Of a stretch of 64,000 nt of DNA, positions 36,346-48,260 are shown piece after piece. The position numbers were made by a program, and so were the translations under genes. The DNA is from Monarcha castaneiventris obscurior. Lineage: Eukaryota; Chordata; Aves; Passeriformes; Monarchidae. The stretch is taken from the NCBI GenBank assembly GCA_026261815.1, contig JAMPIT010000848.1, positions 2,790,001-2,854,000 on the forward strand, read 5' to 3'. Below the pieces are notes generated by a model. That model was given only the letters and a program-made list of their open reading frames with translations, ran no database searches and was not told the DNA's origin. The first letter of the stretch is position 1, and the number at the start of each line of letters is the position of its first letter.

Positions 36346-39300
36346 TCATACCTCTGCTCTGAAAGAAAGGTATTGAGTGCTGTCTTGGGAAGTCAGCTGG
36401 CATAATCCCACTTCAGAGGGAGTGTCAGCAGTCCAGGATCTCCACATGTCCAGCCTGAGCCTGGGGAAACTTGCAAAAGTGTCCTGGAGCCATGATGCTC
36501 TTCTCCCTTGGATGGGCCTTCCTGTCAGGCTTCAGCAGTCTAGCAACAGATGTGGCCTGGTAGAGGTGATGTTAAGTAAGAGACTGCTGTTAATTCTCGA
36601 AATAACAAGATGTGCCTTTATTTAGAGGCCCTTCAAATAAATTTCACCAGGCAGGGACACCCCCTTACTGCTGGGGGCCAGAGCTGGGTGGTTCCTCTGG
36701 ATCCCCAGCCCAAGCCCAAGCAAACAGCCCCACAACCTGCCTGGTTTCCACTGCGGGATGACCACGTTGTGCAATCCCAAACAAGGGCAAAGCCAGGTCT
36801 AGAGACAGATCTTTCTCCTGTGCAGCGTCTTGCTGCAGGAACTTCCCTTTGTATGTTAATATTTGTAAGTTTCAATTTGCATAAGTTATTTGCTAATTCA
36901 GTTTGTTGAAAAATGGTGGGATGATGTAAGACTGAAGTTGATAAACTCTTTGAAGCTGCTCTTTTGACTTTTGTTACTGGGGAGCTGAGCTGTATCTCAA
37001 TCCCTGCTCTCACACTCAGACACTGTAAATTGGGGCAGGATGACATCCTGCTGCTTTACATACTCAGCGGGTCTCCAGAGGAGGATTTCTGTCTAAACAA
37101 ATGTAACCAGCACTTTTTATGTTGGAGAATTTCACCAGAAGCCCTTCCTGACCAAAGCCCCTGTAAGCAGAGTTTCAAACAGCAGCAGTCTTTCAGAGGG
37201 AAGAGTTTACACAAGTGTTTCTCTGGGCAGCAGCCAGCCTGGAGGGCCACCCCGAGGTCACCTCCTAGGGCTGCCCCTGCAGCACAGCAGTCCATCCCTT
37301 CTCAAAATCGGCTCATTTTTCACATACAAGGATACTTGCCTTTCTCCCAGTCCCTTCAGCCTGGATATAAATTGGTCTCCAGTAGGTGCCAGTATCTCCC
37401 TCAGAAAGGAGCAGGGAGTGTGCCTGTGGTTGGGATCAGGGCATGGAGCAGAGGGCAGCGCTGCCTCGGGGTGACAAGCACTGGCTCGCTGTTAGTCATG
37501 TTTTTAAGACTCCTGCAGGGTCATTTTGTCCTCTGCTGCTTTTTGGTGCTATTCTTGAGAAAGAACATCCCAGTCCTTCAGGGACAGGAAAAGTTTGCAG
37601 GTTTACTTCAAGGTTTAATACCACACCAAAGCGTGGTGTTGGACACAGGAACTCCTGTGTTTGGGGCTGTTCTTGAGGCAAGTGGGACTTAAAAGATTAA
37701 TTACAGTGAATTTGAGAGCAGGGAGACAAAGCCACGTTCTTCCAGCTGCTCCCAGAGTTGCTGTGGGCCTGCATTAACAGAGCTGCCACCTTTGTTCCTC
37801 TGCAAGAACAAAGGTGAAGACTTTGGACTTAGAAACACTTAACCTATTTCTTTTTGAATACACAAGACACGCTGTAACTGCTTCGGCAGCTTCCCTGAGG
37901 GGGTGAAGTCTGGGGACAGCTTTGTACCTGGAGAAACTCAGAGCAAGGCCATGAGAAGAATCCTTAACAAATAGGGCTTTAGCCCTGAGGCTGCAGGACA
38001 TCCCAAGAGGTGCACTGCATCAGCATGAAGTGTGCTGTAGGATCAGAAATCTTTCAGAAAGGCTGCTGACTGCCTAGGAGAACTGAATCTCTGTATTACC
38101 CTTTTTTTTTTAAAGGACTTCTACTGTAATTGTCCTAGTCATAGAGGAAGTTCTGCTAAAAATGAAATACTGATTGAGGAAACTCATCACTCCCATACTG
38201 TGAGACCTAGTTTTCTCTCACATGCTTTCAGTCAGATTTAGAAGCACCTTTGGCTTTAAAAAAAAATCTGCTGCTCCATACCAGAACAGTGGCAGATGGT
38301 CTTTGTTTCTTAATGAATCTTTGGGGGGTTTTTTTTGTGTGCAATAGTTGAGGGATTTGCTTCCAGGGAAGATATGTCCCAACACCTGCTCTTCTCAGAG
38401 ACAGTGGCAGTGGCAGTCAGCCATTTGCATCCATGGTTTTGCAAAAAGAAGATTTCTTGCAGGTCTGATACTTTTACCTTTGCTTTCCCCAAAGCTGTTT
38501 CAAGGTAGAAAATTTTAAGAGAGGAATTGCCAAATTCAAAGAGAAGGTAAAGGTTGTGGGATTTTAGGGGGTTGTGCTTATTTCTTTTCCTAAAGGCATT
38601 GAACAGCTGTTCTAAACAAAGAACAGGTACAGGATTTGGAGCCAAAATACTCCAGTCTTGGTTGTACATGACTCCCCTGCTTCAGCTTTCCCTGGCCACA
38701 AGAGAGAACAGGGAAGGGGGGAGTGGAATCAAACAGTGCAGTTGGAGTGGAGGAAGAAGAAAAAAATGAAGCATCTGAGTGGTTCACTCCAGGTTTTACC
38801 ATGCTCTGGTTTACCCTGTCTCCACTGCTCACCCTAAGGCTTTGTGCCCCAGATGCTGAGTACCGAATACGTAAGTAACAACTCTGCTGTCTGTAGAAAG
38901 CCACTGCACTGAAGTGCTGTCTGAACACCAGCTGCTCCTCCCTGGCTTGTTTCTTGGAATTTGCCTCAATTTCTTCATTATCCCCTGCTGCTGCTGCAGG
39001 AGCAGAGTGTTGAGTGATAGTGAAGGTAAGAGGAAGAACACGTGAATGCCAGAGGAAAGCAACATGACCCAACGCCACTGTTAAGAAAAAGATCCTTTGC
39101 TCTAGAAGCTTGCCCAGTGCCTGGAATGCATCTGGGGATCTGTGGAGTTTGCAGGGCCCTGGTTTCCCTGCTCACACTTCAGAGCACACACCCCATGGCG
39201 CTGTGCAGCCAGGCAGGGCACGGAGATCCGTCAGCATCCTTAAAACACAGACTGCCTTGGGCTAACCAATAATATTGTTGTTTCTCTAATATACTCAGAA

Positions 39301-39450
39301 ATCACTTGCAAACACCTCTCTCTTCCCAATACTTCCATGCTTGTACTGAAGCTGCAGAACTTAAAATGCTCTGAGCCACAAAGGAGACAAGAGGAGACTG
39401 CGCTGTTGAGCAAGAGCCAAGACAAATAACTTCTGCCATGCTGTTGGCTC
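36346..39450. other. Intergenic region between the convergent SYS1 and neuritin-like genes
   Basis: No exon, RNA gene or recognised transposon was found. A long frame at 36964-37692 (plus) lacks any family motif and is not flanked by usable exon signals, so I do not call it a gene. Confidence 0.55.
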
Positions 39451-39460
39451 TACAACAAAC

Positions 39461-39466
39461 TTTAAT
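39461..39466 (-). terminator. Likely polyadenylation signal (ATTAAA) of the neuritin-like gene
   Basis: TTTAAT on the plus strand reads ATTAAA on the gene strand, about 775 bases beyond the stop codon. The transcribed strand then turns G/T-rich ('gtttgttgtagagcc', later 'gttatttgtcttgg'), as expected downstream of a cleavage site. The 39467-40240 interval would be the 3' UTR. Confidence 0.45.
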
Positions 39467-40240
39467 ACTCTGGAATTACACACTTCTACCCACAGCTGCT
39501 TACAGGTACCCTGGGGAAAGCTTTAAAGCAGAAGAGTTGTAAATCCCTTTTGTCCTCCTAGCTTGATACTCCCTCTCCCCCCCCTAATATTTTTGACCTC
39601 TGTCCTTAGAAAAGGGATTTATACATAACACAGAAGTTACTCAGGAATTCAGATGTGTGCAGGAGAAGTCATGCAACTGTGATTTTTGTTCAGCAGGGGT
39701 TTTACCATGTCCTCAAAGAAAAAAGGCCAGTACAAGGCAGTGAGGTCTCTCTTCAGCCTGTGACAAGACAGACACCATCCCCTGCACCTCCCGGAGCAGT
39801 GGGAAAAATACCCATCTTCTTTTGAGTGCCCAAATCAAAAACCTGGAGAGTTGATCTGATGGAAGGAGTCAGAAAAGTAAACAGGTTTGCTTCCAGTAGC
39901 CATAGAAGAGTGCAGAAGTGTCCAACATTCATCCTTTTTCCATAATTTATAATTTTTCCCCAAATCCTATGCCATGTATGTACAAGTTCCCAAATCTCCA
40001 GACAGCCAGATCTGTGTCTGTGCCTTGAGGCAGAAGGGGACAGGAGTTATTCCAAATTACCGAGAAATTTCAACACCCTGGAGGTGCTGCCGAGCTCTTC
40101 CATGTCTCACAGACGCAGGATGGAGCCGGGAGTTTCTGAGCTCCACACAGCGAATTCCTCAAAGGTTTGGAAAACAGATCTGAAAGACACCATGCCACAC
40201 ACTGCCACCACTTCTTCTGGGATACTCACAGAGCTGCAGT

Positions 40241-43200
40241 TTATAAGTTCAGCCAAGTGACGATGAGGGGAATGCTGAGGATGGAAATGTTGGGAATGCG
40301 GATCCAGGCAGAGCTCTGGGCCATGCTGGGGCTGCAGAGGTCGAACAAGCTGCCTTCAAATTTGGTTTTCTTAGACTCCCTTCTCAGCATCTCCCAGACG
40401 GCTGCTGCTTCCTTCTGGCACTCCCAGAGCACTGTCAGGGCACAGGTGTGGAATTCATCCCAATACCTGCAGCCAGGGAGACACCACACTGTCAGTCTCT
40501 TTGCACATCCACAGTGCTGGATGCCAGGCAGTGCCTTGCTGCCCTGAGCCTGCCCTCTGAGCAGCAACAACCCTCGTGTTTTGTGCAAGTTGCCCAGACT
40601 ATTCATCCCCTCCATCATCTGCCAGAGCATCTTGGCTAAAACTCCAAATCTCAAAACACTGAAATTATTTATTCCTTTTTTTTTCCCCCCTTCTCTCTGG
40701 AAGTCAATAAAATCCATTATTTTCCATCAACAAATGTTTCCCTGAGTATCTCACACAGGCTGCAAACAAAGGCCCAGCACATCTCATTCATCACTTTCTC
40801 CGAGCTTTCTCCAAGCAGAGTCAAGGGCAAATGGGAGCACAAAGCGCGGAGAAGGACAAGAGCTCCCACAGACTGTCACAGCTTTAACTGAGGTATGGGC
40901 AGGGGCAGGAGGAGTTATTCACTGTGTTCTCATTAGAATCATCTCCATTTATCTGCTGGGTGTTACTTGCACAAGTAGAAGCTGTTCAGTGAAAAGAGAC
41001 TTTTGTGGAGTAACAGAGGGAAGAGACAAAACAAAGAAAAAACAAACCCGGGAGTTGCTTTGCTGTCCTGTCCCACATGGGCTGGGGCTGAGCACCACGC
41101 CCAGCTCCCTGCAAGCTGGGGACTGCCTAGAGGACAGGAACAATTGCTCTGACACCTTCCCTGTGTCTGCCAACACACCAGGCACACATGCCACCCGTCA
41201 GGAAGGGGATGCAGCCCTGCTGGCTGAGTGGGGACGCTGTGCACCGGAAAGGACAGCACGGCGCTGTCTGAGTGCGCTGTGCTGGAGATGACACCTTGTG
41301 CAGACAGGCAAACCTGAGCACTCTGCTTACTTAGAGCCGGGGCTTACATCAGAACACCAGCTGTGAGCGAGTTCATTAAACAGAGTCACTGTGGCAGAAT
41401 AAACGAACCCAGATAATGAGAAAAGCTGGTGCCAACCTTGGCAACCTCCGGCACTCGCTCCTGATCTGCAGCGGCAGCAGAAGGCAGCTCTGATAGGTAA
41501 CAGTTAAACCTGACCAATGTCTTCAGGCAAAACAAGCTGGGGGAAGGTGAAGGGGAATGGCAGCTCCGGCCTGGATCTGCTTTCAGCTGGGAGGGCAATT
41601 GCCAGCGTTTCACCCTTCACAGCCCCCATCTGCTCAGGCAGGCAGGCTGCTGGCAAGCGCCTTGGCCGGCCGGCTCTGGGGCAGCGCTGCACACAGCGCT
41701 GAGACATCACCAGCCCCCACAGCAGCTCCTGGCTCCCTGTCCCTCCCTCACCCACGCTCCTGGAGAGGGGACCACGGCACCAGAAATGCAAGCAGCAGTG
41801 GATAAGGCTGAGCGTCAAAGGAAAATAATTCATAAGTATTTCCTGGCATAAAGTTGGGACATCATCAGCTTCCTGCTAGGGAAGATCTCAGGACCTGTTC
41901 CGGTGGTGGTCTGTGCCTCTGAGCTGTAAGGAAAACTCGGCTCGCACATTTCATGTGAGCTTCAGCAACGGAATCACTCCCCCAGCACCAGCATGGGCTG
42001 GGCTGACTCCGTGGGTGTTTTCTAATACCAAGAAGCCTCCTTTAAAATAACAACCACAAAGTATCAATTCTGTCCAGAAGAGCAGTTCCCATTTCAACCC
42101 AGCCGTAGGCAGGTCCCAGAGAGGCTGCTCATCCTGATCCAGGCTGTGTGCTGGAGAAGGGGGAATACAGAGCAGCTCACAGCCTGCAGGTTGGTTTCCA
42201 GCAGCTCAGAAAGCCTGACCCCTGGGCACTCAGCCCTCCACCTTGCTCTGCCGGGTTTCCACCACCCCCGGGGCACCTGGGTTTTCCCTTCATTGCTGTC
42301 TGCATTTCCTTGTAACTCCTGTTCACTCCCCACAGGTCGCTCTGGAGACACAAAACTGCCTCCATTTACCTCTGCAAACATTTTACATCCACTTTGCCGC
42401 TCCTGCTCGTCTGCTTTTTAAGTGGACCTTTCCCAAAACCTGCCCAACACCACCCCTCATTACCCAGCTCTTCTTCAGTTCTGCTAAAGTTAACATCCTC
42501 CCAATATCGTCATCTCAGGGCATCACTACAAACTCAGGCAAACCAGGGCTGGGACAATCCAAGCCTGAAGGATGACGGGTCTGGACAGGGAGGGAGAAGG
42601 CTTGTTTTGGGCAGCAGGACCCGCCTGGTGCCCGGTGCAGGCTGCTGCCGGAAGCGCTGGGCCCTGGGGCAGAGCAGACACTTCCACATGAGTGCCTGAA
42701 TCCTGGGGTCCAGGGGAGATTTTCCTGGGGTGCAGAGTAGTTTGGGTCTCTCCAGCCCCACTCCTCCTGGCTGCAGGCATGCAGGGTCTCATGGCACCAG
42801 TGCTGGGGGCTGGAGCTGCTGCCAAGGACCAGGAATACAAACTCCGGTGGGAGACAGGCAGGAGCTAGATGGATGGGTGGGTGGATGGATGGATGGATGG
42901 ACAGAGAAAGGAAGCTCACTGGGTTTATCTGAAACCGGAGAGAGGTGTGGAGCACGTGTGTGTGCAGGCACGACAGAACTCAGGAGAGCAGGAGACTTCA
43001 GACAGGGGCAATGCCAGAAGTCAGGCTGGCCATGGACCGTACTCACCTGCAGACTCGGTGCAGCCCCTGCAGCTCGATGCCCTCCTCCTCCTCGTACGTG
43101 GCCATGCTGTCCCCCAGCTTGAGGACGCAGTCCGAGAGGCCCCGGTAAGCGTCGGCGCAGGCGGGTCCCGCTGCCAGCAGCCCGGCCAGGTGCCCTGCCA

Positions 43201-43651
43201 GCACCGGGGGGCGAAGTGAGCACCGGCGCCTTTGGGGACAGAGCCCACCTCCGCCCAGGGGTGCCCTGGCTCGGCGAGCGGCCCCTTCCACGCAGGACGG
43301 CCCCGAGCCCCCACCGCCCCGCGGCTGTGCCCGGCGCTGTCGGCGTCTGCCCGGAGCCCGGCGGACACGAGGCCAGCCGAGCCCAGCCAGCCCGGGCGGC
43401 CCCCCCAGCACCGGAACCCCCGGCCCGGGGAGGGGGTAGTGACCGGCGGGGGGACGGCCAGCAGCGCCGGCAGCGGGACCCGCCCGCACGGAGGGAGAGA
43501 GGGAGGGAGGGAGGGAAGAAGGGGACACCTCATCGCCTCCCCCCCCCCCGAATACCCCAGACACCGCCCGGTCCCCCCGCCCCGACCCCCGCCCGGGCAT
43601 CCCCTCACCCAGGGCGAGGAGCAGCACGGCCGGGCCCCGCCGCTGGCCCAT
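40241..43651 (-). CDS. Neuritin-family GPI-anchored protein (NRN1-like), three exons, 138 aa
   Basis: Neuritins are small GPI-anchored or shed neuronal surface proteins that promote neurite growth and synapse maturation. Coding exons are 43651-43609, 43194-43047 and 40466-40241, all GT–AG, with a sum of 139 codons including the stop. A signal peptide covers about residues 1-26. The mature part has six cysteines (27, 37, 63, 72, 80, 108), the neuritin number and order. Diagnostic blocks include LSDCVLKLGDSMATY (34-48), YWDEFHTCALTVL (65-77), WEMLRRESKK (88-97) and GSLFDLC (102-108). The tail has small residues (109-116) and then a hydrophobic end, a GPI-attachment signal. Length is close to the 142 aa of NRN1. 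The sequence looks nearer to NRN1 than to NRN1L, but differs in an acidic EEEE loop (49-52). The start has G at -3 and +4. Family assignment is firm; orthology is open. Confidence 0.92.
42867..42901. repeat. (GGAT)n microsatellite
   Basis: GATG/GGTG tetramers repeat about eight times inside intron 2 of the neuritin-like gene. It is a likely length-polymorphic marker. Confidence 0.85.
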
Positions 43652-43850
43652 CCCTCCGCCGGGCTCGGGCTCCAGCCCCGCTCCCGCTGCCAGTGCCGGT
43701 GCCGGTGCCCGCTACACCGGGGCCGGCAGCGCTCCCCTCCTTCCCGCCTCCGCGGGGAGGGCACCCGTCCCCGGTCGCCACTAATGAGCGGCTTCGGCCG
43801 CGGCTAATTAAGGAGGGGGCTGGGCCGAGGCTAACGAGCGTCCAGGAGCA
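43652..43850 (-). promoter_or_regulatory. Promoter region of the neuritin-like gene with three CTAA-type homeobox sites
   Basis: A CpG island spans about 43050-44060. Upstream of the ATG, the plus strand carries CTAATGAGCG at 43781, CTAATTAAGG at 43804 and CTAACGAGCG at 43831, separated by 23 and 27 bases of GC-rich spacer. TAAT/TAATTA cores are homeodomain targets. No TATA box is seen, and the start site is not fixed. Confidence 0.5.
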
Positions 43851-44060
43851 CCCCCGGCCCCTCACCCCGCAGCCTCGGCATCCCGCAGCCCTGCATCTCT
43901 CCGCATCGCATCCCGCCGGGAGTCTGCCAGCACCCACCGCTCCACACGCTCCGCAGCCACCTCCAGGCACCCGCGCCCACGGCCCCCGCACCAAAATTCT
44001 CACCCCAAAGGCCCCCGCCCCCTGCCCACCACAGCCTCTGCTGCCCACTCCAGGCGTGAC

Positions 44061-47000
44061 GCAAGTCGGGGACACGGGACAGTGCCCGCTGCCAGGAGCA
44101 GGAATCCGGGCAGGGCGAGGTTCTGTTCGCTTTGTTTGAGTCTCTTGAACAGAGCAGGGGAACGCAATGAAGGGTGGGAAGCAAAGCCTAGAGCGTTTGA
44201 AGAGTCAAAGCCTTAAACATCAGCACCTGCAGCTCCAAAACCTTCTGCCCAGACCCTGGCTCCAGCAATTCCCAAGGCTGCATGGCCTTTCTGGCATCAG
44301 TTGGGATTTTGCATGTCTGTGGCCTGATCCTAGCTTTCGCTCAGGAGTCCCTTTGGCTCCAGCAGGAAGGGGAACAGAAAGTTTTCTGCCTGCTTTGGTG
44401 GCATTGCTGTGGAGGCTGGTCATGTCAGACCCCTCTCTTTGCTGGTGACAGCTTTGCTCTTGGGGACGCTGCTTTGCACCAGCCCATGAACATGAGCAGT
44501 GCCCAGTATCAGGACCTTCATAAGTGGGACCCCTCTGTGCACAGGTACCCTCACCACCGGGGCAGCGGCACCACCACACCCAGACACCTCCAGCCCCAGG
44601 AACCTGGAGCAATTGGAAACCACAACTCTGCAAACACTGTACACACCCAAATCTAATGCAAAGAGAGCTGGGGTGTGAAAACCAAAGACTATTTCTTTAC
44701 AAAAGAGCAGCAAAAACAACAAACTACAACACTTATTTACAGACGGGTGCCACGTGCTGCATCTTCATCAGTCCTGGAAGAAAAGCAAGCAGCACAGTCA
44801 TTTCAGTCAGGCTACTGATGCCTGTTCCATTTGCCATCAGCCTGGGACATGCAGGGAAGAGCCTGGCCCAGAGGTGTCACCGCATGCCACGGCTACCTGC
44901 AGGGACCAGCCAGCCCCAAGGGTGCTTCCCGAGAACCTGCACAATGCCTCAGGACACAGGGTTGCTCCATGGCATTAAGAGCAGAGTCTGTGCAGAATAG
45001 CTCAGCCACGCCTAAAGAAGCGGGATATGATGGAGAGGAAATTCCTCTGGGACAGGCACCCTCTACCAGCCCTGCCTGCTCCTTCTGCGGCTGGGTTGGT
45101 GTCCTGCTGCCCGGCCACGACCTGCCAGCTCTACCAGCTGTCGTGCCAGCAGCTGGTAAACAGGGATGTGTGCATGGCATGGGGCCCGAGGACATGGGGA
45201 CATGACACCCCCGGGGCTGGGCAGGAGCCTCCCGCAGCACCACCCAGGGACTGTTGGCACTGGGACTGGGATCCTCCCCTCGGGACAGGGCATGGCCAAG
45301 GAACCGGCTGGTTCCAGGCATGGAGTGGTGCTGCAAACCCTATCCAGGCTCCCCCCCAACCTCTCCTCGCCTGCGGAGATTGTTTCTCGGCAGCCACATT
45401 CCTTAGAGGGTGTTTATGGCTTTTCTGCCTCCCCGCTGTCCCAGGCTAAAATCGCCCCTTTTAAGGGAGCCACAAGACCAGGGGTTGCTGGAGCTTTGCC
45501 GGCTGCAGGCTGCTCCTTTGCAATGTATCGCCTCATTTACTGGAAAAGCAGCTTTGCCTTGCTTTGTTTTTCTCTTGACTCCACAATTTTCTGATGGAGT
45601 CAAGCTGCAGCTCACTCCCAGCCCCATCCACGCACGCCTCCCAGAGAATAAGATGTATTTTCACCAGCAAGTGATTCACCTGTGCCTGGAACTGGTTTGC
45701 CTTTCCCTTAGCTGCCGATTCCTCCCCAGCTCCATCTTCACCCCGCAGCTCCCTGACTCACCTCCCAAACCTCTAATAAACGGGAAAAACCCGAGCAGGA
45801 AGGGCAGGAGGAACAAGTCACCTTACATTTTCTCTCAATGATAGGGGCACTTTGATGCTGCCCCCCCTGGGGTCTTTTGGCAGGAGCTGGACTCCGTGTC
45901 GTGGGGAGAAGAGGTGACATTCCGACCTGGGCTCGTGACCTGGGCATTTGCGGTTAGGGCGAGGGCTGTTGACACAAGACAGCGCTGTGAGTCTGCACGG
46001 GAGGCACAGGGGAGGCAGGGATGCTGCGGCAGCCGAGACAGACCCTGCAGGTTTCTGGCAAGACTTATTCTTAGGGCTCCGTACCAGAAGTGGAGACTCT
46101 CCACTGACTCCAGCGTCACTTTTGTCCCCTCTCACCTTTTGGCCCGGGGCAGGCACGCTTTGCTACGAGTAAAAAAAAAAAAAAAAAATCATTATGTAGA
46201 GCTGGCTTGCCTGCAATGGTTTAATTGGAATAAAATGTGTGCCCCGCTGAGCGGCACGGCTTGTGCTGAAGAGCCAGGATGAGTCAGGCTCGGTGCCGAT
46301 GATATCAGTGCTTTTCCAACGCCCTCCCGGCAAGGCAGGATGAAGGGGCCACGACAGTGAGGGGCCTGGGAACGTGTCACTCTGCACGGGCAGCACCCGC
46401 ATGTGCCGTCCCCGCAGCGGGGTTCGGGATGCAGCGAGCCCTGGGGACCTCGGGGTGCTCCGGAAACTCGTGTGCGCACAAAGAGCCTCCCCGCCTCGCA
46501 GCAGCGACTGGTGCTAAAGGACACAGACGTGTCACATAGCAGAGACCTGAGCTAATTCCCCGGCCCTGCCTCCTCGCCCCGTCACTGGCAGGGCCGGGCC
46601 GGGCCGGGCAGGGCAGGGCAGGGCCGGGTAGGGCAGGGCAGGGGGGCAGTAGGGATTGTGCCCAAAGGCTGATGCTGCCCGGAGGCCACACGGAGCTGTG
46701 AACAAGCCAGCGCCGGCAGGCACCCAGCAGAGATTTGCTCCTGCAGCTCCTCGGAGACCATAAGCCCCCACTCGTGCTACATCAGCCTGGTCCCCCCCAA
46801 ACCGCAGTGCTGGCATCCCACACTACGGTGCAAATCATCGGGCAGGACCGCGGGTGCTTATGGATAGGGATAAACATTTACGTGGACAAAATACAAAACC
46901 ACCGTGAAAGCTGAAGCCAGCCCCAGGGTGCAGGCTCCGGGTCCCCAGCACAAAGCCGGTTTTCGGCAGCAGGCGGACCCAGGAGGCATAGGGGGAACAG

Positions 47001-47799
47001 CAGAGCAACAGTAGCCAAAATAGAGCTGGGACACAAACAATACCCAGTTATCTATTGTTATGCAGACAGTGAGAGGAACACACTGAGGACGGGACAGGCG
47101 GGACACGCCACAGACACTGGAAACTCCCTTCCAGCCACAGCAAAGGGCACAGTGGATGTCCCCCGTTCCGGCTTGGCAGTGACCAGGCTCCGAGCAGAGC
47201 TGGCGCTGGGCACGGCGAGGCACTGACTCACCCTGCTGAGACACAGGAAGGAGGCGGCGGCCAAGTCCTCGGCTCTGCCAAGGAGCAGCCCTGATGTGCA
47301 GGGCTGAACGTGGGAGAAAGTACCCCAGAGTGGGGTCTGCTGGGGATAAGGGTCTCACGAGGCCAGGGATGAGATGGGGAGGGAGCCCCTGGCCCATCAA
47401 TACATCATGCTGTCCTCTCTCCCGCGGGAATGCATGAGCTGGGGGCATTTTGAGAAGATAAGCAAAGAAAAAGCGAGCATGAACGGTAACTGTTCTCCCT
47501 GCCCAGGCAGAGCCCCTGCCTGCCCCCGCTCCCCCTGCCCAGCTCCTGCCACGGAGGGCACAGCTCCTGCCGGAGCAGGGCACCTGCAGCCCACCACTGC
47601 GGGCACTGATCTCTGCCCGGGGCGGCTGTGGCGGGGAGGGACTCTCTGCAGGAACCTTTCTTCGGGGCCAGGGACCCTGCATGGGGACTCTCTGTGGGTC
47701 CCGGCAACGCAGAGGACCGGGTACCGCGCACGGGGACCCTGCTCTTCATGGGGGCAGAGATCCTTCACGGGGACCTTCTGATTCTCCCTGTTGGCCGGC
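44061..47799. other. Intergenic region between the neuritin-like gene and DBNDD2
   Basis: Human TP53TG5 lies in the corresponding interval, but I saw no similarity to it. AATAAA words at 45775 and 46228 on the plus strand might end an unrecognised transcript, yet no convincing exon accompanies them. A long minus-strand frame (46858-47682, 274 codons) has no family motif. An 18-base A tract is at about 46170-46188. Confidence 0.5.
46588..46652. repeat. (GGGCC/GGGCA)n G-rich minisatellite
   Basis: About a dozen GGGCC, GGGCA and GGGTA pentamer-like units run in tandem. The regular GGG spacing makes a G-quadruplex plausible on the plus strand. Confidence 0.8.
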
Positions 47800-48260
47800 G
47801 ACCCCATCCCGGCCGCAGGACCCCGGCAGCGGCGGTACGGGACCCCGGCGGGGCAGCGGGCGGAGGCGCGGCCGCGGTGCGGCGGTGATGGGCGCGCCGG
47901 TCCCGCCCCGTGCCGCGCCAGCGCCGCCCCGCAGCGCGCCTTGGGAGAGCGGCGGCCGCGGAGGGGGGGCCCGCACTGAGCCCCGTCCCCCTGCCCGGCC
48001 CGGCCCGGTCCGGTCCGGTCGCAGCAGCCGCATGTCGGGCCCCGGGGCGCAGAGCCGCAGCCGGCGGCTGCCCGGTAAGTGCCGGTCGCGGGGTGGGCTC
48101 GGCGGGATGGGAGCGGGGCACCGCACCGGGCAGGGCTGGGGTGCCACATCCCCTCCGTTCTCCCCGCAGCGCCCACCTGATGCCCCTGGCAAAGCGGCTG
48201 TGCCCCGCCTGCCGCCCCCGGAGCCTCCAGCCCCGGCCGCCCCCGAGCCCCCCGCTGCAC
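47800..48260 (+). promoter_or_regulatory. DBNDD2: DBNDD2 CpG island and first exon
   Basis: The stretch is very rich in C, G and CpG and holds the first coding exon, which ends with the donor CCCG|GTAAGT at 48074/48075. There is no TATA box. Runs of 'ggtccggtccggtcg' lie just before the 48032 ATG. The transcription start is not determined, which matters because it decides whether the upstream ATG at 47888 is in the mRNA. Confidence 0.6.

Noticed and set aside
46858..47682. 274-codon minus-strand open frame between the neuritin-like gene and DBNDD2
   Set aside because: No recognisable domain and no sign of exon borders; the frame lies in GC-rich DNA where stops are rare. RNA-seq would be needed to revive it.
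44061..47799. Possible TP53TG5 counterpart between SYS1 and DBNDD2
   Set aside because: No similarity seen; the gene is, to my knowledge, mammalian.
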